The position numbers were made by a program, and so were the translations under genes. Below, piece after piece: positions 40,744 to 49,888 of a DNA stretch of 64,000 bases. Source of the DNA: JAYPEY01 sp964519245 (lineage in GTDB: Bacteria > Verrucomicrobiota > Verrucomicrobiia > Limisphaerales > JAYPEY01); assembly GCA_964519245.1 (NCBI GenBank), contig CAZFLK010000006.1:13254-77253 (forward strand), written 5' to 3'. The notes under the pieces are model-generated. The model saw only the letters and a program-made list of their open reading frames with translations, was not told the origin of the DNA and made no database searches. Within the stretch, counting starts at the first letter, position 1; each line of letters begins with the position of its first letter.

Positions 40744-42387
40744 ATGAAGCGTCCTTGTCCTTTCTCAATACGCGTCTTCCCGCCACTCGCGCTCGCCGCA
40801 ATCACCTTTGCCATCGGATGCCGCCCTCCGGAGGGCGCAACGGACACTCCCGGCCATGCCCACGATCATGCCGGCGAGTCCGCTGAGGCCCAACACGCCC
40901 ACGAAGAGCCGGGATTCCAGCTCACCGCACATGGCTCCGGCTTCGAGATCTTTGTCGATCATGAGCCAGCAGAACTCGGACACGCCGCCGCTTACGCCGC
41001 GCACGTCACCGACCTGGCGTCCGGGCGCCCCTGGAGCGACAGCCCGCTGACGTTGCGTCTTCAGGGGCCCGGCGGCGAACGCTCCGAGGCAACGGCGGTC
41101 AAGCCCGCAAGCCCCGGCATCTACGTCATCGAACTCGAGACGCCGACCGCGGGCGCACTCAGTCTGGAAGCGGAGTTCCAACTCGAGGGCGTCACCCGGA
41201 AGCTCAATCTCGGCGTCGTTTCGGGGTTTGCCAGCCATGAGGCCGCCCACGCGGCAGCAGGCAAGCTGGCGTCAGCGGAGGGGTTTCCCATGGCGAAGGA
41301 GCGCCAGTGGGAATTGCCGATCAAGACCGTCGAGGCCGCGCGACGCACGATGATTCCCAGCCTGATTGCGCCGGCGGAAGTGCATCCCGCAAGTGGACGC
41401 CGCGCAATGGCGGTCGCGCCGGTCAAAGGCCGACTTGTCCCCGTCCCGGGCTCCACTCTCCCCGTGGTCGGAAGCGTCGTGAAACGCGGGCAGGCCCTGG
41501 CATGGATCCAGCCCCTGTTCTCCGACGCGACCGCCCGCCTCGCCGAAGCCCGCGCCGCGACCCAACGGACAGGCATTCAACTCGAGGACACCCGAAAAAC
41601 TTTCGAACGCATTCGCGGACTGGCCCGCCAGGAGGCCAAATCCCAACGCGAACTGCAAGAAGCTGAAACCGCCCTGCGACTCGCTGAAGCCAGCCACAAC
41701 GCCGCCCGAGAACTGGAGCGCGCCTACACTGTCGCCGCCGCCGACATGCTCAACGGCGGTTCGGACGCGTCCCCGACCTTCGCGCTTCTTTCCCCGATCA
41801 ACGGCGTCATCGCCCGTCATGCGGACCGGGCGGCGGGCGAACTGATCGCCGAAGCCGAGGTGGTCTACACCATCCTCGACCGCTCCAGGGCGCTCCTGCA
41901 CGGACTGATCCCGGAGAACACCCCATTGTTCGCCGATCAACTCACGCAGGTCGCCTGCGTCACCGGCGGACCAAACGGCGTTCGCTTCAACGTGTTGGAC
42001 GGCGATCACGGCGCGCTTCTCGCCATCGGCGGCGAAGTGGACCCCCGGACCCGCTCCTATTCGGTGCATATCGAGACCGCCAACCCGGAGGGAAGGCTGC
42101 GGATCGGTCAGCGCGTGACGCTGGAGATCAGCCATGGAGAATCAAGGAACGCGGTCGCCGTTCCGGAGTCGGCGCTGATTGAGGAAGACGGGCGTCAGGC
42201 CGTCTACGCACAGGTCTCGGGCGAGATGTTTGTCAAGCGAAGCGTCCGCACCGGCGTCCGGTCCGGCAACTGGATCGAGATCGTCCGGGGCGTGACGGAG
42301 GGCGAGCGCATCGTCGTGGAGGGCGCCTACGCGGTGCGCCTGGCGGCGCTCGGCGGCGGCGCGATCCCTCACGGCCACCACCACTGA
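40744..42387 (+). CDS. Heavy-metal efflux RND periplasmic adaptor (CzcB/CusB type)
   Basis: A 547-residue membrane fusion protein. The N-terminus has a signal peptide with a lipobox-like end (LAAITFAIGC) and then a His-rich segment (HAHDHAGESAEAQHAHEE). A YtfE/FixH-like beta domain precedes the HlyD-type core: barrel-sandwich hybrid with a coiled coil at about residues 255-330 (RAATQRTGIQLEDTRKTFERI), then beta-barrel. The protein ends with HGHHH, another possible metal site. It links the RND pump to the outer-membrane channel. The pump gene starts 12 bp downstream. Confidence 0.9.
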   Translation: MKRPCPFSIRVFPPLALAAITFAIGCRPPEGATDTPGHAHDHAGESAEAQHAHEEPGFQLTAHGSGFEIFVDHEPAELGHAAAYAAHVTDLASGRPWSDSPLTLRLQGPGGERSEATAVKPASPGIYVIELETPTAGALSLEAEFQLEGVTRKLNLGVVSGFASHEAAHAAAGKLASAEGFPMAKERQWELPIKTVEAARRTMIPSLIAPAEVHPASGRRAMAVAPVKGRLVPVPGSTLPVVGSVVKRGQALAWIQPLFSDATARLAEARAATQRTGIQLEDTRKTFERIRGLARQEAKSQRELQEAETALRLAEASHNAARELERAYTVAAADMLNGGSDASPTFALLSPINGVIARHADRAAGELIAEAEVVYTILDRSRALLHGLIPENTPLFADQLTQVACVTGGPNGVRFNVLDGDHGALLAIGGEVDPRTRSYSVHIETANPEGRLRIGQRVTLEISHGESRNAVAVPESALIEEDGRQAVYAQVSGEMFVKRSVRTGVRSGNWIEIVRGVTEGERIVVEGAYAVRLAALGGGAIPHGHHH

Positions 42388-42399
42388 ACGGAGCGCCTC

Positions 42400-45300
42400 A
42401 TGGATTCACTCATCAGATTCTCGATGCGCAATCGCGCGCTGGTCCTCATCAGCGCACTGCTGTTGATCGCGTATGGCGCCCTGGTCTCCACGCGACTGCC
42501 CATTGATGTCTTCCCCGATCTCAGCGCCCCGACCGTGACCGTCGTGACCGAGGCGCACGGCATGGCCCCGGTGGATCTTGAGCAACAGGCGACCTTCCCC
42601 ATTGAGTCCTCGCTCAACGGCGCCGCCGGGGTCCGCCGAGTGCGCTCGGACACGGCCGTTGGCATTTCGATTGTCTACGTCGAATTCGACTGGGGCACGG
42701 ATATCCGGACCGCCCGGCAAATCGTGAAAGAGAAGTTGGACCTGGTGACGCCCAACCTCCCGGACGAGATCGATGAACCCATCCTCGCCCCGGTCACCTC
42801 CATCATGGGCGACGTGATGTTTGTCGGGCTCTCGTCAAACCAACATTCCCCCATGGAAACACTGACCCATGCGAATACGGCGCTGCGTCGAAGGCTCCTT
42901 TCCGAGCCGGGAGTGTCGCAGGTCATTGCGCTGGGCGGCGGTCGCCAACAGTTCCAGATCGTGGCGCGGCCCGAAGCCTTGCAGGCTTTCGATGTCACCC
43001 TTGATGAGGTCTTGACCGCGGTCGGCGCCGCCAATCGCAACGTTTCCGCCGGCGTATTGAACCAAGGCGGATCCGAGTGGCTCGTCACCGGCGAGGGCCG
43101 GATCCGCACAACCGAGGACATCGCCGCCATCGTGGTCGCCTCGCGCAAGGGGACGCCTGTGCTCGTAAGCGACCTCGCGGAGGTCCGTATCGGCCCCGCC
43201 CCGCCCCGTGGAGTCGCCTCCGTGAATGGCGAGGAGGCCATCATTCTGGGGATTCAGAAGCAACCCCAGGCGAACAGCCTGGAACTGACCCGCCGATTGG
43301 ACGTCGTGCTCGATGAACTCGAGGCGGCCCTGCCGGAGGGAATGCGCCTCGATCGCAAGATCTTCCGCCAGGCCGACTTCATCGAAGTGGCTGTGGCAAA
43401 TGTCCTGCATGCGCTCCGTGACGGCGCCGTTCTGGTCGTGCTGGTGGTCCTTCTTTTCCTGGGAAACCTGCGCGCGACCCTGATCACCCTGACCGCCATC
43501 CCGCTGTCGCTCGTCGCCGCATTACTGACCCTGGATTGGCTCGAGATCTCCGTGAACACGATGACGCTCGGCGGCATGGCCATCGCCATCGGCGCGCTGG
43601 TCGACGACGCGATCATCGACGTCGAGAACGTCTTTCGACGGCTTCGGGAGAATCACCATCTGCCGCCGGAGCAACAAGCTTCCGCCTTCTCGGTCGTCCT
43701 TGACGCGAGCATTGAGATCCGCCGAAGCATTACTTTCGCCACCATCATTATTGTCCTGGTCTTTGTTCCGGTGTTCTTCCTCTCGGGCGTGGAGGGAAGA
43801 CTGCTGGCGCCCCTGGGACTGGCCTACGTCGTTTCCCTGTTGGCCTCGCTCGCCGTGGCGATGACCGTGACCCCGGTGCTTTGCTACTTCCTCCTGCCGT
43901 CAAGCAAGGCCGTGCAGCGCGAGCAGGAAGCCCGGCTCGCTGGCGTCTTGAAGCGCGCGTACGCTCGAATTCTCCCGACCATCCTGCGCCGCCCGTGGTG
44001 GGTCGCCGGCCCCACGCTGGCGCTGCTGATCCTCGCGATCTTTCAGATGACGTTGTTCGGCAGGGCCTTCCTGCCGCCTTTCAACGAGGGCAGTCTGACC
44101 ATCGGCGTCGTTACCCTGCCCGGCACATCGCTCGAGGAATCGAACGCCATCGGCAAGCAGGTCGACCGGATTCTGCTGCAGCATCCCGAGATTGTCTCCT
44201 TCGGTCGCCGGACGGGGCGCGCGGAGAAGGACGAGCATGTCATGGGCGTGGAATCATCCGAGATCGAGGCGCGACTGGTCATGAGGGAGCGGGGCAAGGA
44301 CGAGCTTCTCGCTGCGCTGCGCGAGGACTTCGCCGCCCTGCCCGGAGTCAACGTGGAGATCGGCCAGCCCATCTCCCACCGCATCGACCACATGCTTTCC
44401 GGCACGCGCGCCAGCGTGGCGGTCAAGTTGTTCGGGCCGGACCTCTACGAACTCCGCGAACTCGGCGAGCAAGTCAGGGCCGCCATGGAGGACGTGAACG
44501 GCGTGGCGGACCTGGTCCTCGAGCAGCAACGCGATGTCCCGACCCTCCGCGTGCGGTTTCTCCGTGACGCGATGGCGCGGCACGGCCTGACCATGGACAT
44601 GGTGGGCCGTCATTTGAACGCGGCGGTGCAAGGCGAAAAGGCCACCGAGGTCATCCAGGGCCAGAACACCTTCGACCTCATCGTCCGACTCAAGCGCGAC
44701 CAGGATTGGCGGATTGAAACCCTCGGCGATCTGCTGGTGGCCACACCGCCGGGCGCGCGGATTCCGCTGCGGGAAGTCGCCCGGATCGAGCGCTTCACCG
44801 GCCCCAATCGCGTCAGCCGGGAGCAGGTCGAGCGCAAGATCGTGGTATCCTGCAATGTCGCCGGCCGCGATGTCACCTCCCTCGTGAACGACTGCCGTCA
44901 ACGGATCGACCCCATCATGACGGCAAGCCCCGGCTATCGCGTGGAGTTCGGCGGGCAGTTTGAGAGCGCCGCCCGCGCGACGCGCGCCATTGGATGGCTC
45001 GGCGTGGGCGTGGTGATCGGGATAGGGTTCCTGCTGCACATCGCATTCGGCAGCGCGCGCGACGCGGCGTTGGTGATGTTGAATCTGCCGCTGGCCCTGA
45101 TCGGCGGGGTCGCCGGCGTCTGGTTCTCGGGCGGCGTGTTGAGCGTCGCCTCCCTGATCGGTTTCATCACCGTGTTCGGCATCGCCACCCGCAACGGCAT
45201 CATGCTCGTTTCCCATTTTCGACATCTGCAGGAGGAGGAGGGCGTCACGGATCTTTATGAAGCCGTGAGGCGCGGCGCGATCGAACGCCTGGCGCCCATT

Positions 45301-45516
45301 CTCATGACCGCGCTGGGCACCGGACTCGCGTTGATTCCCCTCGCGCTCGGCGGCGGACAACCGGGCAAAGAAATCGAGACGCCCATGGCCATCGTGATCC
45401 TCTACGGCCTCTCCAGTTCCATGCTGCTCAACATGGTCATTGTGCCCGCGCTCTACCTGCGTTTTGGAGCGCCGGTGAAACCTCAGGACTCCACAACCAC
45501 GGATCAACCCCGATGA
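42400..45516 (+). CDS. Heavy-metal efflux RND pump (CzcA/CusA family)
   Basis: A 1038-residue proton-driven inner-membrane pump with the usual two repeats of six membrane helices and two large periplasmic loops. The helix-4 region reads GGMAIAIGALVDDAIIDVEN: it lacks the DFGxxxD pattern of Zn/Co/Cd (CzcA) pumps and is closer to the GGIAIAIGAxVD pattern of CusA-like pumps, but with VDDAIIDVEN, which fits a less studied branch. The metal therefore cannot be assigned. The second repeat is intact (LALIGGVAGVWFSGGVLSVASL, FGIATRNGIMLVSH). It overlaps the outer-membrane factor gene by ATGA (45513-45516). Confidence 0.95.
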   Translation: MDSLIRFSMRNRALVLISALLLIAYGALVSTRLPIDVFPDLSAPTVTVVTEAHGMAPVDLEQQATFPIESSLNGAAGVRRVRSDTAVGISIVYVEFDWGTDIRTARQIVKEKLDLVTPNLPDEIDEPILAPVTSIMGDVMFVGLSSNQHSPMETLTHANTALRRRLLSEPGVSQVIALGGGRQQFQIVARPEALQAFDVTLDEVLTAVGAANRNVSAGVLNQGGSEWLVTGEGRIRTTEDIAAIVVASRKGTPVLVSDLAEVRIGPAPPRGVASVNGEEAIILGIQKQPQANSLELTRRLDVVLDELEAALPEGMRLDRKIFRQADFIEVAVANVLHALRDGAVLVVLVVLLFLGNLRATLITLTAIPLSLVAALLTLDWLEISVNTMTLGGMAIAIGALVDDAIIDVENVFRRLRENHHLPPEQQASAFSVVLDASIEIRRSITFATIIIVLVFVPVFFLSGVEGRLLAPLGLAYVVSLLASLAVAMTVTPVLCYFLLPSSKAVQREQEARLAGVLKRAYARILPTILRRPWWVAGPTLALLILAIFQMTLFGRAFLPPFNEGSLTIGVVTLPGTSLEESNAIGKQVDRILLQHPEIVSFGRRTGRAEKDEHVMGVESSEIEARLVMRERGKDELLAALREDFAALPGVNVEIGQPISHRIDHMLSGTRASVAVKLFGPDLYELRELGEQVRAAMEDVNGVADLVLEQQRDVPTLRVRFLRDAMARHGLTMDMVGRHLNAAVQGEKATEVIQGQNTFDLIVRLKRDQDWRIETLGDLLVATPPGARIPLREVARIERFTGPNRVSREQVERKIVVSCNVAGRDVTSLVNDCRQRIDPIMTASPGYRVEFGGQFESAARATRAIGWLGVGVVIGIGFLLHIAFGSARDAALVMLNLPLALIGGVAGVWFSGGVLSVASLIGFITVFGIATRNGIMLVSHFRHLQEEEGVTDLYEAVRRGAIERLAPILMTALGTGLALIPLALGGGQPGKEIETPMAIVILYGLSSSMLLNMVIVPALYLRFGAPVKPQDSTTTDQPR

Positions 45517-46820
45517 AGAAAGATCGAAACCACGAACTTGCACCGCCGGGCCCCTCGCCCGCGGGACGTCGCATCCAACCAGAAGGCTTCAGCATCACGA
45601 AAGCTTCCCGCGGAATCCTCGCGCTCGCTTGCGCGCTGGCGACGCCGGCCCTTCAGGCCGCCCCAACCAACCGCCCGGCGCTCAACTTGGAAAGCGTCCT
45701 GCGAATCGCAGAAGGGAGAAGCCCCTCGCTGCAGGCCGCCAAGGCAAAGCAAACGGCGGCTGAACAGCGCGCCCGGGCCGCCGGATTGCCGCCCAACCCG
45801 CGAATCGTCGTGGGAACGGAGGGATTCAGGGGCGGACGCAACGGCGAGGTTCTCACCGGCCTCTCCCAATCCATACCCGTCGGAAGCGAGCGGAAACTTG
45901 ATCGCGAAGCCGCCAGGGCCGAACGCAAGCGAACCGCTTTCCTGGCCGACGCTGAGCGACTCCAGTTGCATCAACGCGTGCGCGGAGCCTTCGCGACAGC
46001 CCTGTTCGCCCAAGCAAGTGAACTGTTGTTCGCCGAACGAATCGAGATTCTCCGATCGCGCCTTCGGCTCGCTCGCGCCAGGGCGGAAGCTGGCGACTCC
46101 ACTATGGAAGCCGGCGAACTGGCTCACGCGGCGTTGGATCACGAACAGCTGGCCCACGAGGAAGCCCTCGCGCAACGCGCCCTGGCTCTCCAGGCGCTGG
46201 CGACAGCCATGGGGCAGCCAGACCGGGAAATCGACTCCGTCCAAGGCGACCTGGCGGCTGATCTCGCCCTGGAAAGCATCCGCACAATCGTGGCAAACCT
46301 GAATGTTCTTCCCGCCGCACGCGCCGCCGACCAGGCCGCGATCACCGCCGAACTGCGCGCCCGCCAGCAGATCGCGTCTCGAATCCCCGCACTGAACCTC
46401 AACCTACTGCACCGCCGCGACCGTTCCGCCCGAAAAAGCGGCGCCGATGTCAACCTCAGCTTTTCCGTTCCCTTGTTCGACAACAAGCGCGCCGCCGCGC
46501 GCGCCTTCGAGGCCGACGCCGAAGCCGCCCGGCAAACGGCGCGCACGCTTCGTCAACAAGCCAGACTGACCTATCGACGGATACTCGCGGATCTCGAGAC
46601 CACGCTGAAACGACAGAAGCATATCCGCGACGAGATCCTGCCGCATCACGAGCGAATCGTTGCCCGACAACGCGCCTTGTATGAAGCCGGCGAAACCCGT
46701 CGGGATGAGTGGGAAACCGCTCGCCTCGACCTATCCAAGGAAAGGCGGCATTACTACGAGGCCCTCGGCGAAACCCACCGCCTTTGGGCGCAACTCGCCG
46801 CGCTCGCACAGAACCCCTGA
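45513..46820 (+). CDS. TolC-family outer-membrane efflux protein (CzcC type)
   Basis: A 435-residue outer-membrane channel subunit. A signal region (about residues 30-50, LALACALATPALQAAP) is followed by two repeats of long helices rich in Ala, Arg and Glu, typical of the TolC/OEP fold (ESVLRIAEGRSPSLQAAKAKQTAAEQRARAAG begins the first repeat). The translation start overlaps the pump stop (ATGA), which makes the signal region unusually far from the N-terminus; a later start is possible but not obvious. It completes the adaptor-pump-channel export set. Confidence 0.88.
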   Translation: MKKDRNHELAPPGPSPAGRRIQPEGFSITKASRGILALACALATPALQAAPTNRPALNLESVLRIAEGRSPSLQAAKAKQTAAEQRARAAGLPPNPRIVVGTEGFRGGRNGEVLTGLSQSIPVGSERKLDREAARAERKRTAFLADAERLQLHQRVRGAFATALFAQASELLFAERIEILRSRLRLARARAEAGDSTMEAGELAHAALDHEQLAHEEALAQRALALQALATAMGQPDREIDSVQGDLAADLALESIRTIVANLNVLPAARAADQAAITAELRARQQIASRIPALNLNLLHRRDRSARKSGADVNLSFSVPLFDNKRAAARAFEADAEAARQTARTLRQQARLTYRRILADLETTLKRQKHIRDEILPHHERIVARQRALYEAGETRRDEWETARLDLSKERRHYYEALGETHRLWAQLAALAQNP

Positions 46821-46845
46821 ACCGGAAAGCTCCGCCAACAACACG

Positions 46846-47448
46846 ATGAACTTCTTTCTCCCGGGCATGGGCGCGGATGGCGGCATGTATTCCGGCCCTT
46901 GGCGCACAATACCGGAGTCCGTGTTTCTCAATTGGCCGGACTATCGGGGAGAGACCGAATTGCACGAAGTCGCGCAACGGGTGGTCGAGGAGAATGGCAT
47001 TGCCGATGGCGCGACTCTCATCGGCTCATCGCTCGGCGGCATGATCGCCTGTGAGATCACCCGCCTGATTCGACCACGAAAGCTGATTCTGGTCGGAGGC
47101 GTCCGCCACCCGCAAGAAATCAACGCGCTTCTGCAGATCTTCCATCCCCTGGCGGACCTGACCCCCTTCGAATTTCTGCGACGCGTCTCCGGAAGCGTCC
47201 CCGGTGATCTGGCCCACATGTTCCAGGAAGTCGACCCCGATTTCGTGCGCGCCATGTGTCTCGCCGTCTTTCGCTGGAACGGGTTGGATCGCAATGCCGA
47301 TCGACCGGCGCGCATCCACGGCGGACGCGACCTCGTCGTGCCGCTTCCGGACGACGTGGACAAGGTCCTTCCCGCGGCGGGCCATCTCATCGCCATGACC
47401 CACGGGCAGGAGTGCGTCGACTGGCTTCAGGATTCCGGGTTGATTTGA
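46846..47448 (+). CDS. Small alpha/beta hydrolase
   Basis: A 200-residue cytoplasmic protein starting MNFFLPGMGADGGMYSGPW. The nucleophile elbow is G60-S-S62-L-G-G-M, and a C-terminal AAGHLIAMTHG supplies the catalytic histidine; an aspartate in HGGRDLVVPLPDDV is a likely third member, so the triad appears complete. The substrate is unknown; family members include esterases and lipases. It follows the efflux operon by 25 bp and may be transcribed with it, although a role in metal resistance is not evident. It is convergent with a sulfatase gene. Confidence 0.85.
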   Translation: MNFFLPGMGADGGMYSGPWRTIPESVFLNWPDYRGETELHEVAQRVVEENGIADGATLIGSSLGGMIACEITRLIRPRKLILVGGVRHPQEINALLQIFHPLADLTPFEFLRRVSGSVPGDLAHMFQEVDPDFVRAMCLAVFRWNGLDRNADRPARIHGGRDLVVPLPDDVDKVLPAAGHLIAMTHGQECVDWLQDSGLI

Positions 47449-47491
47449 GACGAGGCCCGATCAGCCGCCGCCCGATCGCGCAGGAAATCCC

Positions 47492-49042
47492 CTACTTCCG
47501 GCTCCGGCCGCTCTCAATGATCCCGGCCAACCTCGCCTTCAGCTCCTCGGCGACCTTGGGATGATCGGCAATCACGTTCTTCTTCTCCGCCGGATCATCC
47601 TTGAGATTGAAGAGCTGGAAACGCGGCACGGGCGTGTTCTCCAGCTGCTTCTCCACCACCACATTGCGCGCGCGCTTGGAATCGCAGCGCTGCAGTTTCC
47701 AATCCCCGACCCGGAAGCCGTAGTTGCCTCCCCGGCCGTTGTCCTGTTGCACGAGATGCTCCCGACCCCCGGCTCCCGCTTCGCCGAGCAGCGCGCCGAG
47801 AACATTGAAGCTGTCGAGGCAACCGTCCTTCGGCAGCTTGACCCCGGTCATGGCGGCAAAACTGGCGGCCATGTCGATGGTGCAGACGACCTCGTCCGAG
47901 ACGCCCGGCTGGATGCGCCCTTTCCAGCGGGTGATGAAGGGCGTGCGCGTGCCGCCCTCGAACACACTGTACTTGCCGCCGGTGTAGGGTCCGCCCGCGC
48001 GATGGCTGCCAAGTTTCTCCAAGGCTTCATCGGCGTAACCGTCGTCCATGACCGGTCCATTGTCCGAGCAGAAGACAAAAAGCGTGTCCTCCGCGAGACC
48101 AAGCCGATCGACGGCCGTCATGAGCTCGCCGACGCACCAATCCAACTGCACAATGCTGTCGGCGCGATACCCCAGACCGGTGACGCCCTGGAAGCGTTCG
48201 TGCGGAATGCGCGGAACGTGCAGGTCATGGGAGCTGAAGAACAGGAAGAACGGCTCGCGCCGGTTGACTTCCATCCAGCGAACGGAGCGTTTCACCCATT
48301 CGTCGGCCAGGTCTTCATCACGAAACCTCGCGGCATACCCGCCCGTGTAGAAACCGATTCGGCTGATGCCGTTGTGGATGGTTGAATTGTGGCCGTGTGT
48401 CCAGTCCATCTTCAGCATGTGCCGGTGCGTGACGCCGGTCTTGTGATCTTCTGAGGGCTTCTTCCTCCCGACCCACAGCGGATCCTTGGGATCCAGATTC
48501 AGCACCCGGTGATTCTCCACATAGACCTGCGGCACCCGGTCGTTGGTGGTCGGCAACAGGAAATTGTAATCGAAGCCAATCTCCCGCGGGCCGGGTTTCA
48601 ACTCGCCGTTCCAATCCGGCCCCTCGGCGCCGCCCAGACCCAGGTGCCATTTGCCGACGACCGCCGTGCTGTAACCCGCCTTCTTCAACAGCGACGGCAA
48701 GGTCATCGTTCCCGGCTGGATGATGGCCGGGCTGTTGGGCGGCGCGATGCCGGTGTTCTTGCCGCGAAAGGCATAGGTCCCGGTCAGGAAGGAGTAACGC
48801 GTCGGCGTGCAAGTCGACGCCGAACAGTAACCGCTGGTGAATCGCAGGCCTTCCGCAGCGAGTCGGTCGATGTTGGGCGTTTCAAAGCTCTTCGTTCCAT
48901 AGCACGACAAATCGCCGAAACCCATGTCATCGGCCATGATGACGATGATGTTGGGCTTGGACGTTTCCGCATTCGCGGCGGTCCCCGCAACCAGCAAAGC
49001 AGCCAACGCGGCGAGTAATGAGGCAGTTCTGAATTTGAGCAT
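47492..49042 (-). CDS. Secreted type I sulfatase
   Basis: A 516-residue sulfatase with a signal peptide (residues 1-25, ending TAANA). The metal site is IMADDMGFGDLSCYG (D38, D39), the formylglycine motif is C78-T-P-T-R82 with YSFLTG after it, and the second metal site is VFCSDNGPV. The arrangement resembles arylsulfatase A-like proteins acting on glycans. It ends with ELKARLAGIIESGRSRK. It is convergent with the alpha/beta hydrolase gene; upstream lies a 328-bp gap ending at the DUF3568-like gene on the same strand. Confidence 0.93.
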   Translation of the reverse strand: MLKFRTASLLAALAALLVAGTAANAETSKPNIIVIMADDMGFGDLSCYGTKSFETPNIDRLAAEGLRFTSGYCSASTCTPTRYSFLTGTYAFRGKNTGIAPPNSPAIIQPGTMTLPSLLKKAGYSTAVVGKWHLGLGGAEGPDWNGELKPGPREIGFDYNFLLPTTNDRVPQVYVENHRVLNLDPKDPLWVGRKKPSEDHKTGVTHRHMLKMDWTHGHNSTIHNGISRIGFYTGGYAARFRDEDLADEWVKRSVRWMEVNRREPFFLFFSSHDLHVPRIPHERFQGVTGLGYRADSIVQLDWCVGELMTAVDRLGLAEDTLFVFCSDNGPVMDDGYADEALEKLGSHRAGGPYTGGKYSVFEGGTRTPFITRWKGRIQPGVSDEVVCTIDMAASFAAMTGVKLPKDGCLDSFNVLGALLGEAGAGGREHLVQQDNGRGGNYGFRVGDWKLQRCDSKRARNVVVEKQLENTPVPRFQLFNLKDDPAEKKNVIADHPKVAEELKARLAGIIESGRSRK

Positions 49043-49312
49043 ATTGGGTCAGTTTGACGAAGATGGGCGTTTGAGAACTGCGGATAGTGCGCAGCCGGCC
49101 CGACAGATTCAAGACCAGGATCAAGGGAGCCAAAGGGGCCGCCGGGTTGTCGGAGGCGCTGCAAGCCCCTTCGCGCAGCGCGGCCATTCCGATTCACGCC
49201 CTGCGCCAATAGCCTCACCCCGCGCCATTGGACTGCCCATCGCCCCGACGGCCCGCTCCAAACAAACCGCCGCGCGCCACCCGGACGTTGGACCACGCTC
49301 CAAGCCGCGCGG
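49043..49312. other. Intergenic stretch without a recognisable gene
   Basis: These 270 bp upstream of the sulfatase at 47492-49042 contain only short, unsupported frames on both strands. A promoter for the sulfatase should be here but no box stands out. The stretch ends at a clear terminator of the next gene. Confidence 0.5.
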
Positions 49313-49351
49313 AAACAAAAACGCCGCCCGACCGGAAGGCGGGGCGGCGTT
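49313..49351 (-). terminator. Intrinsic terminator of the DUF3568-like gene
   Basis: On the minus strand a 10-bp perfect stem (AACGCCGCCC at 49342-49351 pairing with GGGCGGCGTT at 49320-49329) is followed by a T-rich run, TTTTGTTT (49313-49320). It begins 20 bp after the lipoprotein stop. This is the only classical Rho-independent terminator seen in the window. Confidence 0.85.
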
Positions 49352-49370
49352 CGGAAAAGATGTTGTCGGT

Positions 49371-49754
49371 TCAGCGCGGGAGGCGCAGGGCGATCTGCTT
49401 GTCGATTTCGGCCGCAAGCTCGATGTCCGTGCCGCCCCGGCGCGTGCGCACCTGCGTGATCACGGTCGTGAGGTTGGGCTCCTCCTCCACGATCTTGACC
49501 CAGACATTGCTCTGATCGATCTTGGCCTCGATCACCGACTTGATGCTGTCGTCGCCGGTCAACGCGCCATACATGGCCAACGCTTCGCGGGCGGCCGGGA
49601 AGACAACCGAGGCCGGACGCTCATAACGGCTGGTGATCTTGTCCTTCTTCAACGGCCAACCGGCCTTCATGTCGCCGGTCTGGGTCTTGACGCAACCGGT
49701 CGAGAATGAGGCGATGAACGCAACCAGCGCCAAAACGAGGAAATTTTTATTCAT
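49371..49754 (-). CDS. Small DUF3568-like lipoprotein
   Basis: A 127-residue protein with a lipoprotein signal (MNKNFLVLALVAFIASFSTGC; cysteine 21). The mature part (AGWPLKKDKITSRYERPASVVFPAAREAL, then IDQSNVWVKIVEEEPNLTTVITQVRTRRGGTDIELA) matches the DUF3568 pattern of small alpha/beta lipoproteins. The family's role is unknown; it is frequent in PVC and delta-proteobacterial genomes. ATG 49754 gives the signal peptide. The gene has its own terminator and is divergent from the polyprenyl synthetase operon. Confidence 0.85.
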   Translation of the reverse strand: MNKNFLVLALVAFIASFSTGCVKTQTGDMKAGWPLKKDKITSRYERPASVVFPAAREALAMYGALTGDDSIKSVIEAKIDQSNVWVKIVEEEPNLTTVITQVRTRRGGTDIELAAEIDKQIALRLPR

Positions 49755-49842
49755 ATGGACAAAATGCAAACCGGATACGCAAGGCGGCGTCAAGCCTTAT
49801 CGAATGACGGGAACGCGCGCGGCAGGCTCCCGATTCCGTTTC

Positions 49843-49870
49843 TTGCGTTTGAGCCGGGTTGGCTTAGTAT
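49843..49870 (+). promoter_or_regulatory. Candidate promoter of the polyprenyl synthetase / sigma operon
   Basis: TTGCGT (49843-49848) and TAGTAT (49865-49870) are 16 bp apart and lie 19 bp before the start at 49889. The match to sigma70 consensus is fair. The short untranslated leader fits the general lack of Shine-Dalgarno sites here. Confidence 0.4.
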
Positions 49871-49888
49871 CCCGGGCAATTAACCTAC